Shown one piece after another: positions 41,676 to 52,477 of a stretch of 64,000 nucleotides of DNA (position 1 is its first letter; each line of letters opens with the position of its first letter). The DNA is from Phytophthora quininea (Eukaryota; Oomycota; Peronosporomycetes; Peronosporales; Peronosporaceae), in assembly GCA_011947345.1 (NCBI GenBank), contig JAAVTG010000477.1:1-64000 (forward strand). Reading direction: 5' to 3'. The notes under the pieces are model-generated. The model was not told the DNA's origin and searched no databases. It was given only the letters and a program-made list of their open reading frames with translations. Position numbers and translations under genes: made by a program.

Positions 41676-42971
41676 ATGTTCATGTCAACACGACCAAGCT
41701 CTCCACCGATGGCTGTGGGCCACGGCGCTCGTCCCTTAGCGAGTGAGAGCCACTGGCTTCTCTCCACGGCTGGCAAATGGACTGAAGAGGACGAGAAGGA
41801 GTGGAAGCGCCAACAGCACCGAGAGAACATGGTCTTCTTCCGACGCAAGAAGAAGGAGCAGCAAGCGGAGCTGCGCAACCAGCACCGACAGCTGGAGCTG
41901 CGCCTGCAGCAGCATTTGGCCATGCAGCGTAAAGCGGCGTCTCGGTCTTCGACTGCTCGTCCCCTGACAATAAGAGACCAGAACCAGACAGCTCTACAGC
42001 ATTTGGTAGCCGAACAAGAAGCGCTTAAGTCGGAGAACGCTGCGCTACGAGACGAGATCGAGAAGCACGAGAAGATGTTGAGTCTTGTGGCGGAAGTGAA
42101 TGAAGAACTCAAAGTCAGCGCCCAGACGGTCGTCTGTGAGAGTCGCGAGAGCAGCAACTCCGACTCGTCGTCGTCGACCATTTCGTCGTCGTCGTCGTCG
42201 TCGATTTCTGAGCTGATCCTGCAACATCGTGGCTGGCGTGTGCATTTCTCCGGCGGTGAGCCGTCGTTCCACTACCACCCATTCACTAAGCAGCAACTAG
42301 ATGCAATCCGAGAAGGCTACGACGCTAAGTTTGCGGTCGAGCCGTACATGGACGAGATCGGCAACATGTTTGGCTGGCAGGTAAAGAGAGCGCCACTTGT
42401 GCAGCATCCAACGATAAATGTTTTGGTTGGAAGAGTGCGATACTCGAGACGGATCCACTGCGCTGGAGGGTTCGGAAAGGCGACGATGAGCCAACTGGAC
42501 GCGGACTCCTGGCCGGTGCTTACGACGCCCGAGCTCTGGGCTCGTATCCACAACAATTCAATGACGTCGCAAGTTCTCCAAGTGGTGGATGAAGACAATA
42601 TTGTGCTGGTCCGGAACACTTTCGAGCGCTCGTTTGGCACACACGTGCGGTATCTGAACCTGGTCAGTAGATCGAGACGAGTCTTCGAGGACGGTCGAAG
42701 GTCGATCACGTATGCGATGGTGGTTGTCAACTCGGACGCAAATCAGCGGAGTCGGGAGGCAGAAGGACCTCGTGGCGACGTGCATTGGGTCAACGAAGGT
42801 GGAGCTTATATGACACTCTCGGAGATCGATGGCAGCACGCTGGAGGTTGTGTACGATCACTGCTCCGGATGTATGAATGAGCAACACGCGCAGCATTGTC
42901 TGATTGAATGGGGACATATCGTCATTCGATGGGAACAACTCGTGACTCCATCGAGGATGCTCGCAATTTAA
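41676..42971 (+). CDS. bZIP-like/START-like protein, member 5
   Basis: 431 residues, uninterrupted. Basic region KEWKRQQHRENMVFFRRKKKE: His48 at the Asn position, Met52, Arg56. Then a coil (RNQHRQLELRLQQHLAM) and a leucine-spaced second coil (LVAEQEALKSENAALRDEI). A Ser-rich linker is encoded partly by a tcg microsatellite near 42160-42210. START-like domain: GWRVHFSGGEPSFHYHPF, FGWQVKRAPLV, RYSRRIHCAGG, ADSWPVLTTPELWARIH, VVNSDANQRSREAEG, VHWVNEGGAYMTLSEIDG, VVYDHCSGCMNEQHAQ, RWEQLVTPSRML. This shows the family consensus well and can serve as reference. Confidence 0.8.
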   Translation: MFMSTRPSSPPMAVGHGARPLASESHWLLSTAGKWTEEDEKEWKRQQHRENMVFFRRKKKEQQAELRNQHRQLELRLQQHLAMQRKAASRSSTARPLTIRDQNQTALQHLVAEQEALKSENAALRDEIEKHEKMLSLVAEVNEELKVSAQTVVCESRESSNSDSSSSTISSSSSSSISELILQHRGWRVHFSGGEPSFHYHPFTKQQLDAIREGYDAKFAVEPYMDEIGNMFGWQVKRAPLVQHPTINVLVGRVRYSRRIHCAGGFGKATMSQLDADSWPVLTTPELWARIHNNSMTSQVLQVVDEDNIVLVRNTFERSFGTHVRYLNLVSRSRRVFEDGRRSITYAMVVVNSDANQRSREAEGPRGDVHWVNEGGAYMTLSEIDGSTLEVVYDHCSGCMNEQHAQHCLIEWGHIVIRWEQLVTPSRMLAI

Positions 42972-43106
42972 GAAGAAGTTGAAGACGTTATGTGAATGCA
43001 TGGCTTGTTCGTCTCGACCACTGGGATTTTTAAATTATAATTTGTGATCACTTCAAGACAACGCTCTCTACGCTAAGGTAGTAAGCTTCTGCATAGCCAT
43101 GAGCTT

Positions 43107-45377
43107 CCCCCGACCAAAGACGACGCTGGATGGCGAGTGTATTTCCCCGACAATGAGCCGTCCTTCTATTACCATCCCTGCTCCCGAGAAGATGTTGACG
43201 ACGTTATTAACGAAGTCGACAAGAAATTGATCAATGAGGAGCAAAAGATGAAGACTGTGGGGATGTTTTTCGGCTGGAAAGTTGAGTGTGGGAGCCAACC
43301 TTCTCGCATGACGTGGGTGCGGTTCTCGAGGCGCCTTCACTGCTCGCTGGGAGGCGCAGAAAGAAATGTGCTGAGTTCGGACATGATGTCGCTGCCTTTG
43401 TTGACGACTCCGGCGGCGTGGAATCGCGTTCAAAAGGAAATCTTTCCTGCAAGATGTTGCAAGATTTTAGCAAGACTGCAAGCGTCTCCGTCTACAATAT
43501 TCCTGGCGATGTGCGTCTTCGCTATCTCGCTTAGGGTTCCTGATGTGGCTACTGTTATTTGGCACCAGCACTTTCAACTTCTCCAGAGATTCGTAATAGC
43601 GATCACCGCACACCCAGATGAAGATGAAAAAAACGTATGGTATCGCCCAATGCTCTACATGATCCAATTACGCTGTGGCAACTTCCCGCGCCCGCGATCG
43701 AGTGATTTCTTACTTCAAAAGTCACCGAAACCAGGAGATTGGAGATCCAGCATGCTACCTTTGTGGTAGAGACACTTGCTACGGGAGTGGAGCAGAATTA
43801 AATGGCCAGCCCTAGAGTCGATTCACTACAGCAGAATGAAAACACTACAGAAGGTTATATCAACCCCAATTTGGTGGAGCAAGTTGCTTGAATTGCAGGT
43901 TCTGGATACGCGAAGCTCAGCAAGTCCGGCGAAGCCCTTGGGGTCAGGGTCAAACGCCTTTCAGGCGCTCTGTCGGGAACTGGCAAAACATGAAAAGTTA
44001 TGTTTTGCCGACTTTCTGGGTGCCAATCGCGACTGGCCGTCTTCAACGGCATTTTTCATGGACGTCTGCCCCGAGATTCATCCAACACTTGGGACAAAAG
44101 TGCTTCCCCACGATATCTTCGTACTCAACTATCAAGTGAGCCGATTATTTCATCGTTTGCTACCGCATCCGGAGGCAGGAGGAATGCAGGAAGTTAGAAA
44201 CACGAATTCACCACCGATATTTGGAATCAAGCTAAGCAGCTCTCTCCCAACAGAACCAACTACGCGATTCTTCCCAAATTTGCGATCGCAAGATTGGAAG
44301 GTGATTCTCCAGCAAGTCCCGGAGTTGATGCATCATCCGATGGAAGACCTGGGGTGTCCTCGACAATGGATTCATGAGACCTTGTCCAGTGTGATTTTTC
44401 TGCGTGGATATCTACTGTCGGTAATTCATGATGTGATAGTACGAATGTGCTTCGGAGACCTCACAGTCGGCTCACGACTTGCTCGGGTAACTAAATCCTA
44501 CCATCCAAAACTGCGTTCATCCGGAATGCCAGGATGTCGAAACGGTAGAACACTGTTTTTCACGTGCCCGTCATTAGAACCAATGTGGAGCGAACTATGG
44601 AGCCGGTGGTCGACGTTCTTTGTGTCGATCTAAGCTGGAGGTTGCCACTCTTCCCAAGATCGCAAGACCTCCGTAGGAACCGGAGAAGTGAGCACAAAGA
44701 ACTAATTCTTCTATGGATGATCTACACAGCGATAGTGTTTCATGCAACATGGCGACTAAGGAACGACATTCATTTCCAGGAAACAGTAGCAGAAGTGCCA
44801 AACATTCGCAATCTCCTGATCTCGTTCAAGATGCACTACCAATTCCTCTACCAGCACGCGTATGAGCTTCATTGCAACCGCACTACTGTGGTCTGCGTGC
44901 TGCAACAACTTCGTTTTGATCCGCCAGAAAACAATATCCCGGAACCGATGCATCACATGTGGACGACACGAACGTAACTCTCATGTATGGATCGATAGCA
45001 TTTCACCTTGAGACGAGAAATCCACTAAACCGTTAATCAATTCAATTTCCTCCCTTCCCTACATCGCTATGGCTTGATAGGTTCGTGAAATGAATCCTAA
45101 TGGGAAACAAGTCGGGAAATTCGCGCTGGTCATCGCCGATTCTGACGCCAATTCACGCTCTCGGAAAGCTGAGAGTTCCGAGCAGAATGTGCAGTGGGTG
45201 ACGGAAGGCAGAGCCCACACGACATTTACGGAGGTGGATGACAACACGATCGACTTCGTGTACGACCATTTTGCCGGGTATTTGGGTGAAATGAGTGGCC
45301 GAGATCTGTACATTGAGTGCATGCGCTACGTCGTTCGACAGGAAGAAATTGTGTCGCCTAGGAGCCTTCTTGTTTAA
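43107..45377 (+). pseudogene. bZIP-START family pseudogene 6, 5'-truncated and split by an insertion
   Basis: Starts abruptly at DDAGWRVYFPDNEPSFYYHP, without the bZIP-like part, and is nearly identical to the START-like part of member 7 (47710-48790, opposite strand). The coding sequence stops at 43533 after NIPGDVRLRYLA and resumes at about 45068 with NPNGKQVGKFALVIADSD, ending at 45377 (EEIVSPRSLLV). The 1.5 kb between is a non-LTR retrotransposon fragment. It also shares with member 7 the A4 run that breaks the frame at KEI/KGN. Its A4 at 43243-43246 is A3 in member 7. Confidence 0.8.
43534..45067 (+). mobile_element. Non-LTR retrotransposon (LINE-like) 3' fragment
   Basis: Inserted in pseudogene 6. 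Protein remnants fit the C-terminal end of a LINE ORF2: a Cys/His cluster (CQDVETVEHC, then FFTCPSLEPMWSELWSRW after a one-base shift at a T5 run near 44560) like the reverse-transcriptase zinc-binding region, and a downstream helix (HKELILLWMIYTAIVFHATWR). The reverse-transcriptase catalytic core is absent, so the copy is 5'-truncated as is common for LINEs. The host sequence tcgct lies at both junctions (left ...atctcgct|tagg, right ...acatcgct|atgg), a possible short target-site duplication. No clear poly-A tail is visible. Confidence 0.5.
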
Positions 45378-45506
45378 TGAGGTTGTGTTTCGTAGAGGTT
45401 GTGAAATCTTTGACGTCTTCGATACATATAAAAACTAGAAAGTGACCCTCATCATCGTTGAATGGTGTGTCTCTTCTATTCGGTTCACATCGTAAGACTC
45501 TTAAGC

Positions 45507-47116
45507 CTACAGAAGACACTCGAACCATTTCACAGGCCGCTTCTTGCCGTCGAACAGGCTGTCGCCGAACTTGAAAGTGGCGTCGATGTGGTTCAGACTC
45601 GTCTCGTAGAACTGGCTGCTCGGCGAGCTGCCAAACGCTGTTTCCGATAGACCTTTCGCGCAGCTCTGGAACTCCACAATGCCATCGTTCTCGCGGGACT
45701 TGTGTGGTATCGCTCTCCCTGCCAGTCGGTACGGTATCGCCTGGTTGTTGGTAATCCTGAGTTGCTTCTGCTGCATAACACGCCGGTGACGTTCGCAGCG
45801 TAAGCAGTTTGAGCGGCAGCGTAGGCTTCGTCTACGGTTGCATTGCTGTGGTTGGTTCCTTGGTACACAAGTGACGCTCGTCCAGGCGTGGGTGGACACC
45901 CGCCAAACAATTTCAACACCGAAGACACCACCACTGTCAATGCGCCGTCACACACCTCGAACAGGTAGTTCGACCCCATACTTCCTTGCATCGGCGCACT
46001 CGTACTGACCCAAGAGGACGAACTGTCCAGCACAGCTAGACCCGACGCAATGGCACTACCCAGCACCAAATTCGCCATCGAGTGGCCTACGATGATCGTG
46101 TCCTTGATCGTCTTGGTGGTGGCACTACTGGACTCACTCACCCGCAAGATCAAACCCACGAGATACTTCTGGTACGCCTCATCGTTCCAGTAATTGTGCT
46201 GCGTTGCCAACGTGATGTACTTGAAACTGGAGCAGCACGGAGCGTGCTTTTGGATGATGTTGCCGAAGTAGCTGGTCGGGTCGTCCAGTGTCATCCCATA
46301 GTCTTTATACGATCGAAGACCGGCAATAAAGACACAGGGTCGCTGCTCGCTCTTGCATTTGCATCCCGATTCCTCGCCGAAGAGGTCGTAGACAAGTCCA
46401 TTGAACGTGAATTCAGGTCGGAGCGCTCGGTGACCCCACCCCGACATTGACTGGGAAACTAGCGACGACAGCGATGGAGAGACCATTCCCACTGATGGAA
46501 CCTGGCCGCAAGATTCCACAGCTTCGGCATCCACGCGAGGTGCGAGAATGGTCGGGGAGGTTGGTTCATACGTGACGTCGATGTTCAGGTTGGACCCGAA
46601 GATCTTGAAGCCGGTGGTCGATCCCCCAAAGCACAGCACGTAGTCTTCACCCGCAAACTCGAATACCATTAACGACCCGTTTGGACACGACGCATTCACC
46701 ACCGCACGACCGACAGTGTGTGTCGCCGTTCTCGCGTCGTGGATGGCGTCCAGCACCGTCTCAATCGGTGGGACGACGTGGGACGGAAGACAACCGGTCT
46801 CCGGTTCGGACGAAGTCGAATTCTTGCCACCAGGATGCCTCGTGTAGTACGCCGTGCCGTCCACCAGGGCGTACTCGTGGGTATCGCCATCTTCCTCGAA
46901 CGACGCCAAACCATCGTACACCAGCGACTTGTCATGTTTCGCAGGTATCGCGATTACGTCGAAGGCGGAAGCGCCGTGGACGTACATGGCACTACGCTTG
47001 ATGTGGAAGGTGAGTCGAAGTGCCGGTTGTTGCTGCAGGTTTCGGAGGATGCGGTGCTTGGCGAGGTGCGTGTGGAAGTGAGCGGTGTACGACGTAAACC
47101 GCAGTAGGACGATCAA
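45507..47116 (-). CDS. Putative secreted or membrane-anchored serine hydrolase (alpha/beta-hydrolase-like)
   Basis: About 537 residues with one frame change near 45765. A membrane/signal segment (WRIALASVGALLIVLLRFTSY) precedes the body. It has no in-frame ATG, so the true start is uncertain; 47116 is only the first possible codon, and an in-frame TAG lies ~75 bp upstream. The core has a lid/oxyanion-like stretch (RPCVFIAGLRSYKDYG) and the nucleophile elbow TIIVGHSMANLVL: G-H-S-M-A, with Ala where G-x-S-x-G expects the last Gly. Many Cys and N-glycosylation-type sites (NAS, NHS, NVT) fit an extracellular protein. Candidate His/Asp partners cannot be assigned by eye. It sits alone inside the bZIP-START cluster, convergent with pseudogene 6. 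Confidence 0.55.
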
Positions 47117-47709
47117 TAGGGCACCGACACTGGCCAGTGCAATTCGCCAGAGAATCCATGCTCTTGTTGTTGCGGGTGAGGAATGAGGAGTCTAGTGCGC
47201 CATTGCTCCTTTGCAATCGGCTGGGGAGAATTCAGGAATGAGAACTGGACGAAGGGAGTGATTCTCCCCACGGTTCGGGACTGCGGTACTGCAAGCGATC
47301 GCGACATTGTCGTAACGCACCGATTGTTGTCTAGTACACGAAGCTGTCCACAGGAACGCAATTCTCTGGTGTGTCTAGCTGAAAGAACTCGAAACGAGCT
47401 GTGCCAAATAACGCAGCAAATGTTGTCTTAGAACTCGAAGCACGGTGGGTGAAATAACGAGGACGAAAGCAGGGATTCTGGATGAGCAAAAACTATCCGA
47501 TTAATCGTTAGTAACTATGCAAGGGACCGAATGTCCTCCAGGGGTTGCGGACGTCCAGGCGCCGCTATGTTCAACTAGCTCAGCATATTCGAGACATAAA
47601 GCCAGGATCAAAATGAAACTCACTTTTCATCTTATTTTCATTCGTTTTGTACGCATGAACTCAAGGCATGACAATAAGCTCTAGTTGAGGCCAACCTTGA
47701 CTGGAGAAT
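47117..47709. other. Intergenic stretch upstream of the hydrolase gene
   Basis: About 0.6 kb with the missing 5' end of the hydrolase gene and the 3' side of member 7. No further gene recognised. Confidence 0.35.
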
Positions 47710-48790
47710 TCACCAAGTAAGGAGTTTTCCGCATGACACAATCTCTTCCAGCCGAATTGCATACCGCATCCACTCAATGTACAGATATCGGCCACTCATT
47801 TCATCCAAACACCCGGCAAAATGGTCGTACACGACGTCGATCGTGTTGTCATCTACCTCCGTAAATGTCGTGTGGGCTCTGCCTTCCGTCACCCACTGCA
47901 CATTCTGCTCGGAATTCTCAGCTTTCCGAGAGCGTGAATTGGCGTCAGAATCAGCGATGACCAGCGCGAATTTCCCGACTCGTTTCCCATTTGAATTCAC
48001 TTCCCGAACATGTCGAGCCATGACGATATAACGGAGATGCACATCGCCAGGAATATTGTAGACGGAGACGCTTGCACTCTTGCTAAAATCTTGCAACATC
48101 TTGCAGGAAAGATTTCCTTTTGAACGCGATTCCACGCCGCCGGAGTCGTCAACAAAGGCAGCGACTCCATGTCCGAACTCAGCACATTTCTTTCTGCGCC
48201 TCCCAGCGAGCAGTGAAGGCGCCTCGAGAACCGCACCCACGTCATGCGAGAAGGTTGGCTCCCACACTCAACTTTCCAGCCGAAAAACGTCCCCACAGTC
48301 TTCATCTTTGCTCCTCTTTGATCAATTTCTTGTCGACTTCGTGGATAACGTCGTCAACATCTTCTCGGGAGCAGGGATGGTAATAGAAGGACGGCTCATT
48401 GTCGGGGAAATACACTCGCCATCCAGCGTCGTCTTTGGTTAGTAAAGAAGGAGGTATCGCCAACTGCTTGGCAGGCATCTCGAGGTCGCAGCTCACTCTC
48501 TCGATCGCCGCTTCAAACTTGGAGTACACTTCAAGGGATTCGAGCACACTCGCCCTCTCTCGGCAGAGATACTCGCTCTCTAAAACGAGCTGCTTGAAGG
48601 CTTCATATTTGTGTCGAGGCTGCTGTGAAGGGGACTGAAACTTGGCCAGAAGGCCTTCCAATTGGTGCTCGAGCTGCTGACGCTCCCGCACCCTCCATTC
48701 GCTCCTCTTCTTCTTGCGGAGACGGAACTTGGTCATCCGCTCGCGCTGGTCTTGCAGTCGCTGCTCGGGCAATGCTGTTAGGATGTTCAT
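47710..48790 (-). CDS. bZIP-like/START-like protein, member 7
   Basis: About 360 residues from ATG 48790 (MNILTALPEQ). Basic region QDQRERMTKFRLRKKKRSE: Gln at the Asn position, Met four on, Arg eight on. Coil RERQQLEHQLEGLLAKF, second coil LVLESEYLCRERASVLESL. START-like domain: GWRVYFPDNEPSFYYHP, TFFGWKVECGSQPSR, RFSRRLHCSLGGAERN, VYNIPGDVHLRYIVMARH, ADSDANSRSRKAENS, NVQWVTEGRAHTTFTEVDD, VVYDHFAGCLDEMSG. Two one-base-short shifts: A3 at 48307-48309 (A4 in pseudogene 6) and the A4 run near 48120. The missing bases restore the family consensus, so the gene is probably functional. Confidence 0.7.
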
Positions 48791-48957
48791 TGCTACCGCG
48801 ACTTCCACAGACGGTTTTTTGAGGCTGCACACCTCGTCGTGACGTGAGAGTCAGTCGGCCAAGAGGAGAATGACTGATCCACGTGATAACTTGGAGCGCT
48901 CATTGGGTTTCCGGGGAGATGACAAATCCGTTGCTTGTCCTCGAAAATATAGGGTTA

Positions 48958-49212
48958 TCACTCCGACCGAGTGTACTGTATTGGACTCTCCATCGCGCCT
49001 TGAAAGCCGGTCTCGTCGACATGCTGTGAGCTGTTGCTCGTGCTGTGGATGTATTGCTGATAGTCCATGGCCATATCATTGCTCCCATCTGCATGATGGG
49101 TCATCACCGATGGCACACCATAGTTCCATACGGGCTTACGGGCAGTGTTCCCGCTGACGTGGTGTCCCAGAACGCTGCCGTTTTGAGCTGACCTCGGATT
49201 GTTAAGCCTCAT
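48958..49212 (-). CDS. Possible small hypothetical protein
   Basis: An 84-residue frame with natural composition (Asn, Ser, His, Gln, Met rich; e.g. MTHHADGSNDMAMDYQQYIH), from ATG 49212 to a stop at 48958. It lies in the ~870 bp gap between members 7 and 8. No homologue recognised. Reported because the codon and residue usage looks unlike the surrounding shadow frames. Confidence 0.25.
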   Translation of the reverse strand: MRLNNPRSAQNGSVLGHHVSGNTARKPVWNYGVPSVMTHHADGSNDMAMDYQQYIHSTSNSSQHVDETGFQGAMESPIQYTRSE

Positions 49213-49657
49213 CCATTAATCGTGGGCGACCTTAAGTGCCTGCTATTGTTGGCTGTTGGAGGCCAAGTAGCTCTTCCAGCGCAAGATTGACGACGACCGA
49301 GTGGACGCTGGGGCGCACCACAACCTGGCAGTGCTGGCAGAGACCAGGAGACGTACGTGAGACACCCGTACATCACGTTCCTTGTCCAACAGAGACGCTC
49401 CGAGGTCACCAACGAGCTAGCGCTGGCCACGACTAAGCCTCGTCACCATGAAGTGAAGTAGTGAGCTGTTAGAATATGGATCAAGTCGACGACAGAGTCG
49501 AGGCCTCGAAGGGACCTTTGTGGAAGATTGAAGTAGGAAACGTTGGGTAGATCGCCCAGGCAGGTCCGAGGTGGAGCAAGGAAACATTAAGCAAGAAGAG
49601 AACAATGTACAATCGCACATACTACAACATGACTTACACCTTTTAACGCAACTCTTA
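49213..49657. other. Intergenic stretch before member 8
   Basis: About 450 bp without recognisable genes. The 3' untranslated region of member 8 would lie here. Confidence 0.35.
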
Positions 49658-50830
49658 CTACGGATTCGCTAGAAAAATCAACCTCGCTGGGAGCAGATAC
49701 TGCTCTAACTGGATAATGGACTGGATCCATTCGATGTACATCTCGCATCCTCGGATCTCGCTGTGGCACCCAGCCCAGTGTTCGTACACAACCTCAATCG
49801 TGTCTTCATCCACTTCCACGAAGGTCAACACGCAACCTCCGTCGTCGATCCATTGGACTTGTTCACCAACTTCCTCCACGTCGATCTCGTTCGTATTGGC
49901 TTTCGAATCCGCGATAATATTGTAGAACACATACTCCATCCTGCCGTCTGCTCTCTTTCTGCGTCGGATCTTCGATATCGAGAGGTAGCGCAAATGCACT
50001 TTACCGGGGACATTGTACACCAACACGCGGTTTTCTGGGTCGAATTCCTGCAAAACTTGGCAGCAAACAGTTCCATACTGATACCGTCCCCAGTTCTTCG
50101 GTGTTGTCAGCAACGGCCACGAATTGCAGGGAACACTTTTTGCGGTTCTTTCTGCATCGTCCAAGCTGCAAGTTAGGCGCTTGGTATACCGAGCAGTAGC
50201 CATCAAAGCCTTCTTGTCTGATGCACTTTGCAGAGGTGCGTAGTCCACCGTCCAGTCGAATAATTTACCCAATACTTGTCGATACTGAACGCGTCTCGCA
50301 TCGCAGAGATCGAATAGAGAGTCCACTTGATTCGACAAGAAGGGATGGAAGTAAAACGACGGGACTTCTTGGCTCGGGAAGTCGACAATCCAACTTGACC
50401 GGCTTGCATTTTGGCTTCGTAGAACTAACGAGGTACTTGTCGTTGACGCTGCTTCTTGTCGTAAATGTTTGTCCACATATTCCACAGCACCATGGAGTTT
50501 CTCGTGCCCTTCAATCTCCTTCTGAAGCGTGATATTCTCGTTGGAAAGCATCGCCGACTCGACAGCAAGCAGCCGCGTCTTTTCTTGAATCGATAACTTG
50601 AGCAACTTGCGCTCACAGACATCGATGGCAGAGCGAGCCCCCGCCACAAGCCCTGGCAATTTCCTCTCGAGCTGTCGTCGTTCCTGGACCATCGCCGCCA
50701 GCTTCTGCTTCTTGCGAGACCGCAGTCGCACCATTTTCTGGCGGTGTTTCTCTCGTCGCCATTCCTCTTGAACCTCGCTCATCCACTGCTGCGTTTGGTC
50801 CGCAGCCCAGCCTTCCGCCTTGTCCTTCAT
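49658..50830 (-). CDS. bZIP-like/START-like protein, member 8
   Basis: 390 residues from ATG 50830, uninterrupted. Basic region EEWRREKHRQKMVRLRSRKKQ: His29, Met33, Arg37. Coil VQERRQLERKL, second coil VESAMLSNENITLQKEI. START-like domain: SFYFHPFLSNQVDSLF, LFDWTVDYAPLQ, RYTKRLTCSLDDAERTA, SWPLLTTPKNWGR, VYNIPGKVHLRYLSIS-like VYNVPGKVHLRYLSISK, NEIDVEEVGEQVQWIDDGG, VLTFVEVDEDTIEVVYEHW, CEMYIEWIQSIIQLEQ. It is the closest match in the window to the bZIP-like fragments in the three segmental copies, so a gene of this type was probably the source of those fragments. Confidence 0.8.
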   Translation of the reverse strand: MKDKAEGWAADQTQQWMSEVQEEWRREKHRQKMVRLRSRKKQKLAAMVQERRQLERKLPGLVAGARSAIDVCERKLLKLSIQEKTRLLAVESAMLSNENITLQKEIEGHEKLHGAVEYVDKHLRQEAASTTSTSLVLRSQNASRSSWIVDFPSQEVPSFYFHPFLSNQVDSLFDLCDARRVQYRQVLGKLFDWTVDYAPLQSASDKKALMATARYTKRLTCSLDDAERTAKSVPCNSWPLLTTPKNWGRYQYGTVCCQVLQEFDPENRVLVYNVPGKVHLRYLSISKIRRRKRADGRMEYVFYNIIADSKANTNEIDVEEVGEQVQWIDDGGCVLTFVEVDEDTIEVVYEHWAGCHSEIRGCEMYIEWIQSIIQLEQYLLPARLIFLANP

Positions 50831-51272
50831 GGCGCTGAGCTCTTTGCTACACAAACGAAAGGGAACTCGCCTCTACCGATGATTATGGGCCTGATCGATA
50901 GCAAAGCTCAAACGTCAAGCACAGATGGTTCTAAGAAAGTGACATTCTTTACCTGACACGTGTTCGTAGAGAGTTCGAATGTGATCCCGTCACGAAGGCG
51001 ACGAATTCATCGACTGGTAACGTCGGTGCAAGGCCTGAGCGTGAGTTTATAGTGCTCTTCTGCAGAGATCAACCAATCGGCAACCACACAGGTATAATAA
51101 ACCCGGAGAAATGCCTTGTAGATGACGCCCGTCATGTCGCCAAAAGGCATCATCGGGCTTGAAAATATTATGGTCTCATCAATAATTCTACCCTCATGGC
51201 AGCGAAACCAAGAAGCGAATGGAGCAGTCAGTACAGCAATAATCTGGGACCAACAACTCCTTTTGGTGAACT
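50831..51272. other. Intergenic stretch between members 8 and 9
   Basis: About 440 bp. Shadow frames only; it carries the promoter side of member 8 and the 3' side of member 9. Confidence 0.35.
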
Positions 51273-52477
51273 TTACAGCGTAAGAAATCTCGCTGAAGAC
51301 ACGTACTGCTCCATCAGCACGGCGAAGCGGATCCAATCGATGTACAGCTCTCGTCCAAGACTCTCGTTCAAACAACCAGCCCAGTGATGATACTCCACAT
51401 CCGTCGTGTTCTCATCGACTTCTGTGAAGGTACAAAACGTGCCTCCATTCGTCACCCACTGCACATTTTGCGCCCCACGAATGTCTTGATTGCTCCTCGA
51501 AGCGTTCGATTCCGTGAGGAAGATGGAGTAGGAATGCGCCCGCTTACCATTCTCCAAAATCTCTCGAGTACGCTGCGCCACTGCAATATAACGGAGGTGA
51601 ATGTCCCCTGGAATATTGCACACCAACACGTGAGCAAATTCGTCGAAGCTCTGGAGCGCTTGGTACGAGATCTTCCCGTTCTGAGTCCGTCCATAACTCC
51701 TTGGCGCGACGATCACTGGCCACGTGTTCTTGTTGGTCTTTGGCAAGACCTTTTGTACTTGATTCAATGAGCAATGCAAGCGTCTTGAAAACTTGGCGTG
51801 AGCGATGACCGAGCCTTCAGCATTTCTTGCCAGCGGTGCGTAGTCCACCGTCCAGCCGAATAATTTCCCCACGGTCGCGATACACGAATGACCACTTAAC
51901 CATTGATCGTTGCGCTTCAAAGCGGCATCAAACTCTTCTCTTGAGAACGGATGGAAGTGGAAAGAAGGCTCCTCGTTCGGGAAAAAACTCGCCAGCCGAG
52001 TTTGTCTTGATGGACAGCTAACGCATCTTGGGACGACAGCAAGGACGTCAACGGTGGGTCGGCTTCCTTCTCCATCTCTTGAGTTTCGCGTTCTAAGACA
52101 CCATCGAACTTGCTGTGCTTGGCCAATTCCTCTTGTAGAGCGATGTTCTCGCTCTGTAGAGCTGCCGTCTCGACGGTGAGTTGTTGGAAGGTTAAAGCAG
52201 AGTTCAGAGACGTGTCCGCTTTGACGCGCACTTGGTTGAGTCGCAGTCGCAGTTTCTTCTCGAGCTGTAGCCGCTCTCGGTTCATGGCGGCCATCTTCTC
52301 CTTCTTCTGCACACGCCACCGCACCATTCGTCGCCGTTGCTGCTCTTTCTGCCATTGCTCTTGAACGTCGACAAGCTCCCAAGCGTCTGAGGTCGAGGTT
52401 TTCTCACGCTTCATTGTAGCGCCGTCACTCTCGACGAGAAGCGCTGGAGATATCGGTGAGGAGGTATCGGAGACCAT
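51273..52477 (-). CDS. bZIP-like/START-like protein, member 9
   Basis: About 401 residues. Basic region QWQKEQQRRRMVRWRVQKKEK: Gln at the Asn position. Coil MNRERLQLEKKLRLRL, second coil VETAALQSENIALQEEL. One missing base at the A6 run 51982-51987 (T6 on the coding strand) separates GWRVF from FPNEEPSFHFHPFSREEF. START-like domain: LFGWTVDYAPLARNAEG, KFSRRLHCSLNQVQ, NTWPVIVAPRSYGR, VCNIPGDIHLRYIAVAQR, NVQWVTNGGTFCTFTEVDE, YHHWAGCLNESLGRELYIDW. It groups with members 8 and 10, the other minus-strand neighbours. Confidence 0.75.

Noticed and set aside
51007..51375. 122-codon minus-strand frame after member 9
   Set aside because: Overlaps the end of member 9 out of frame and shows no similarity of its own.
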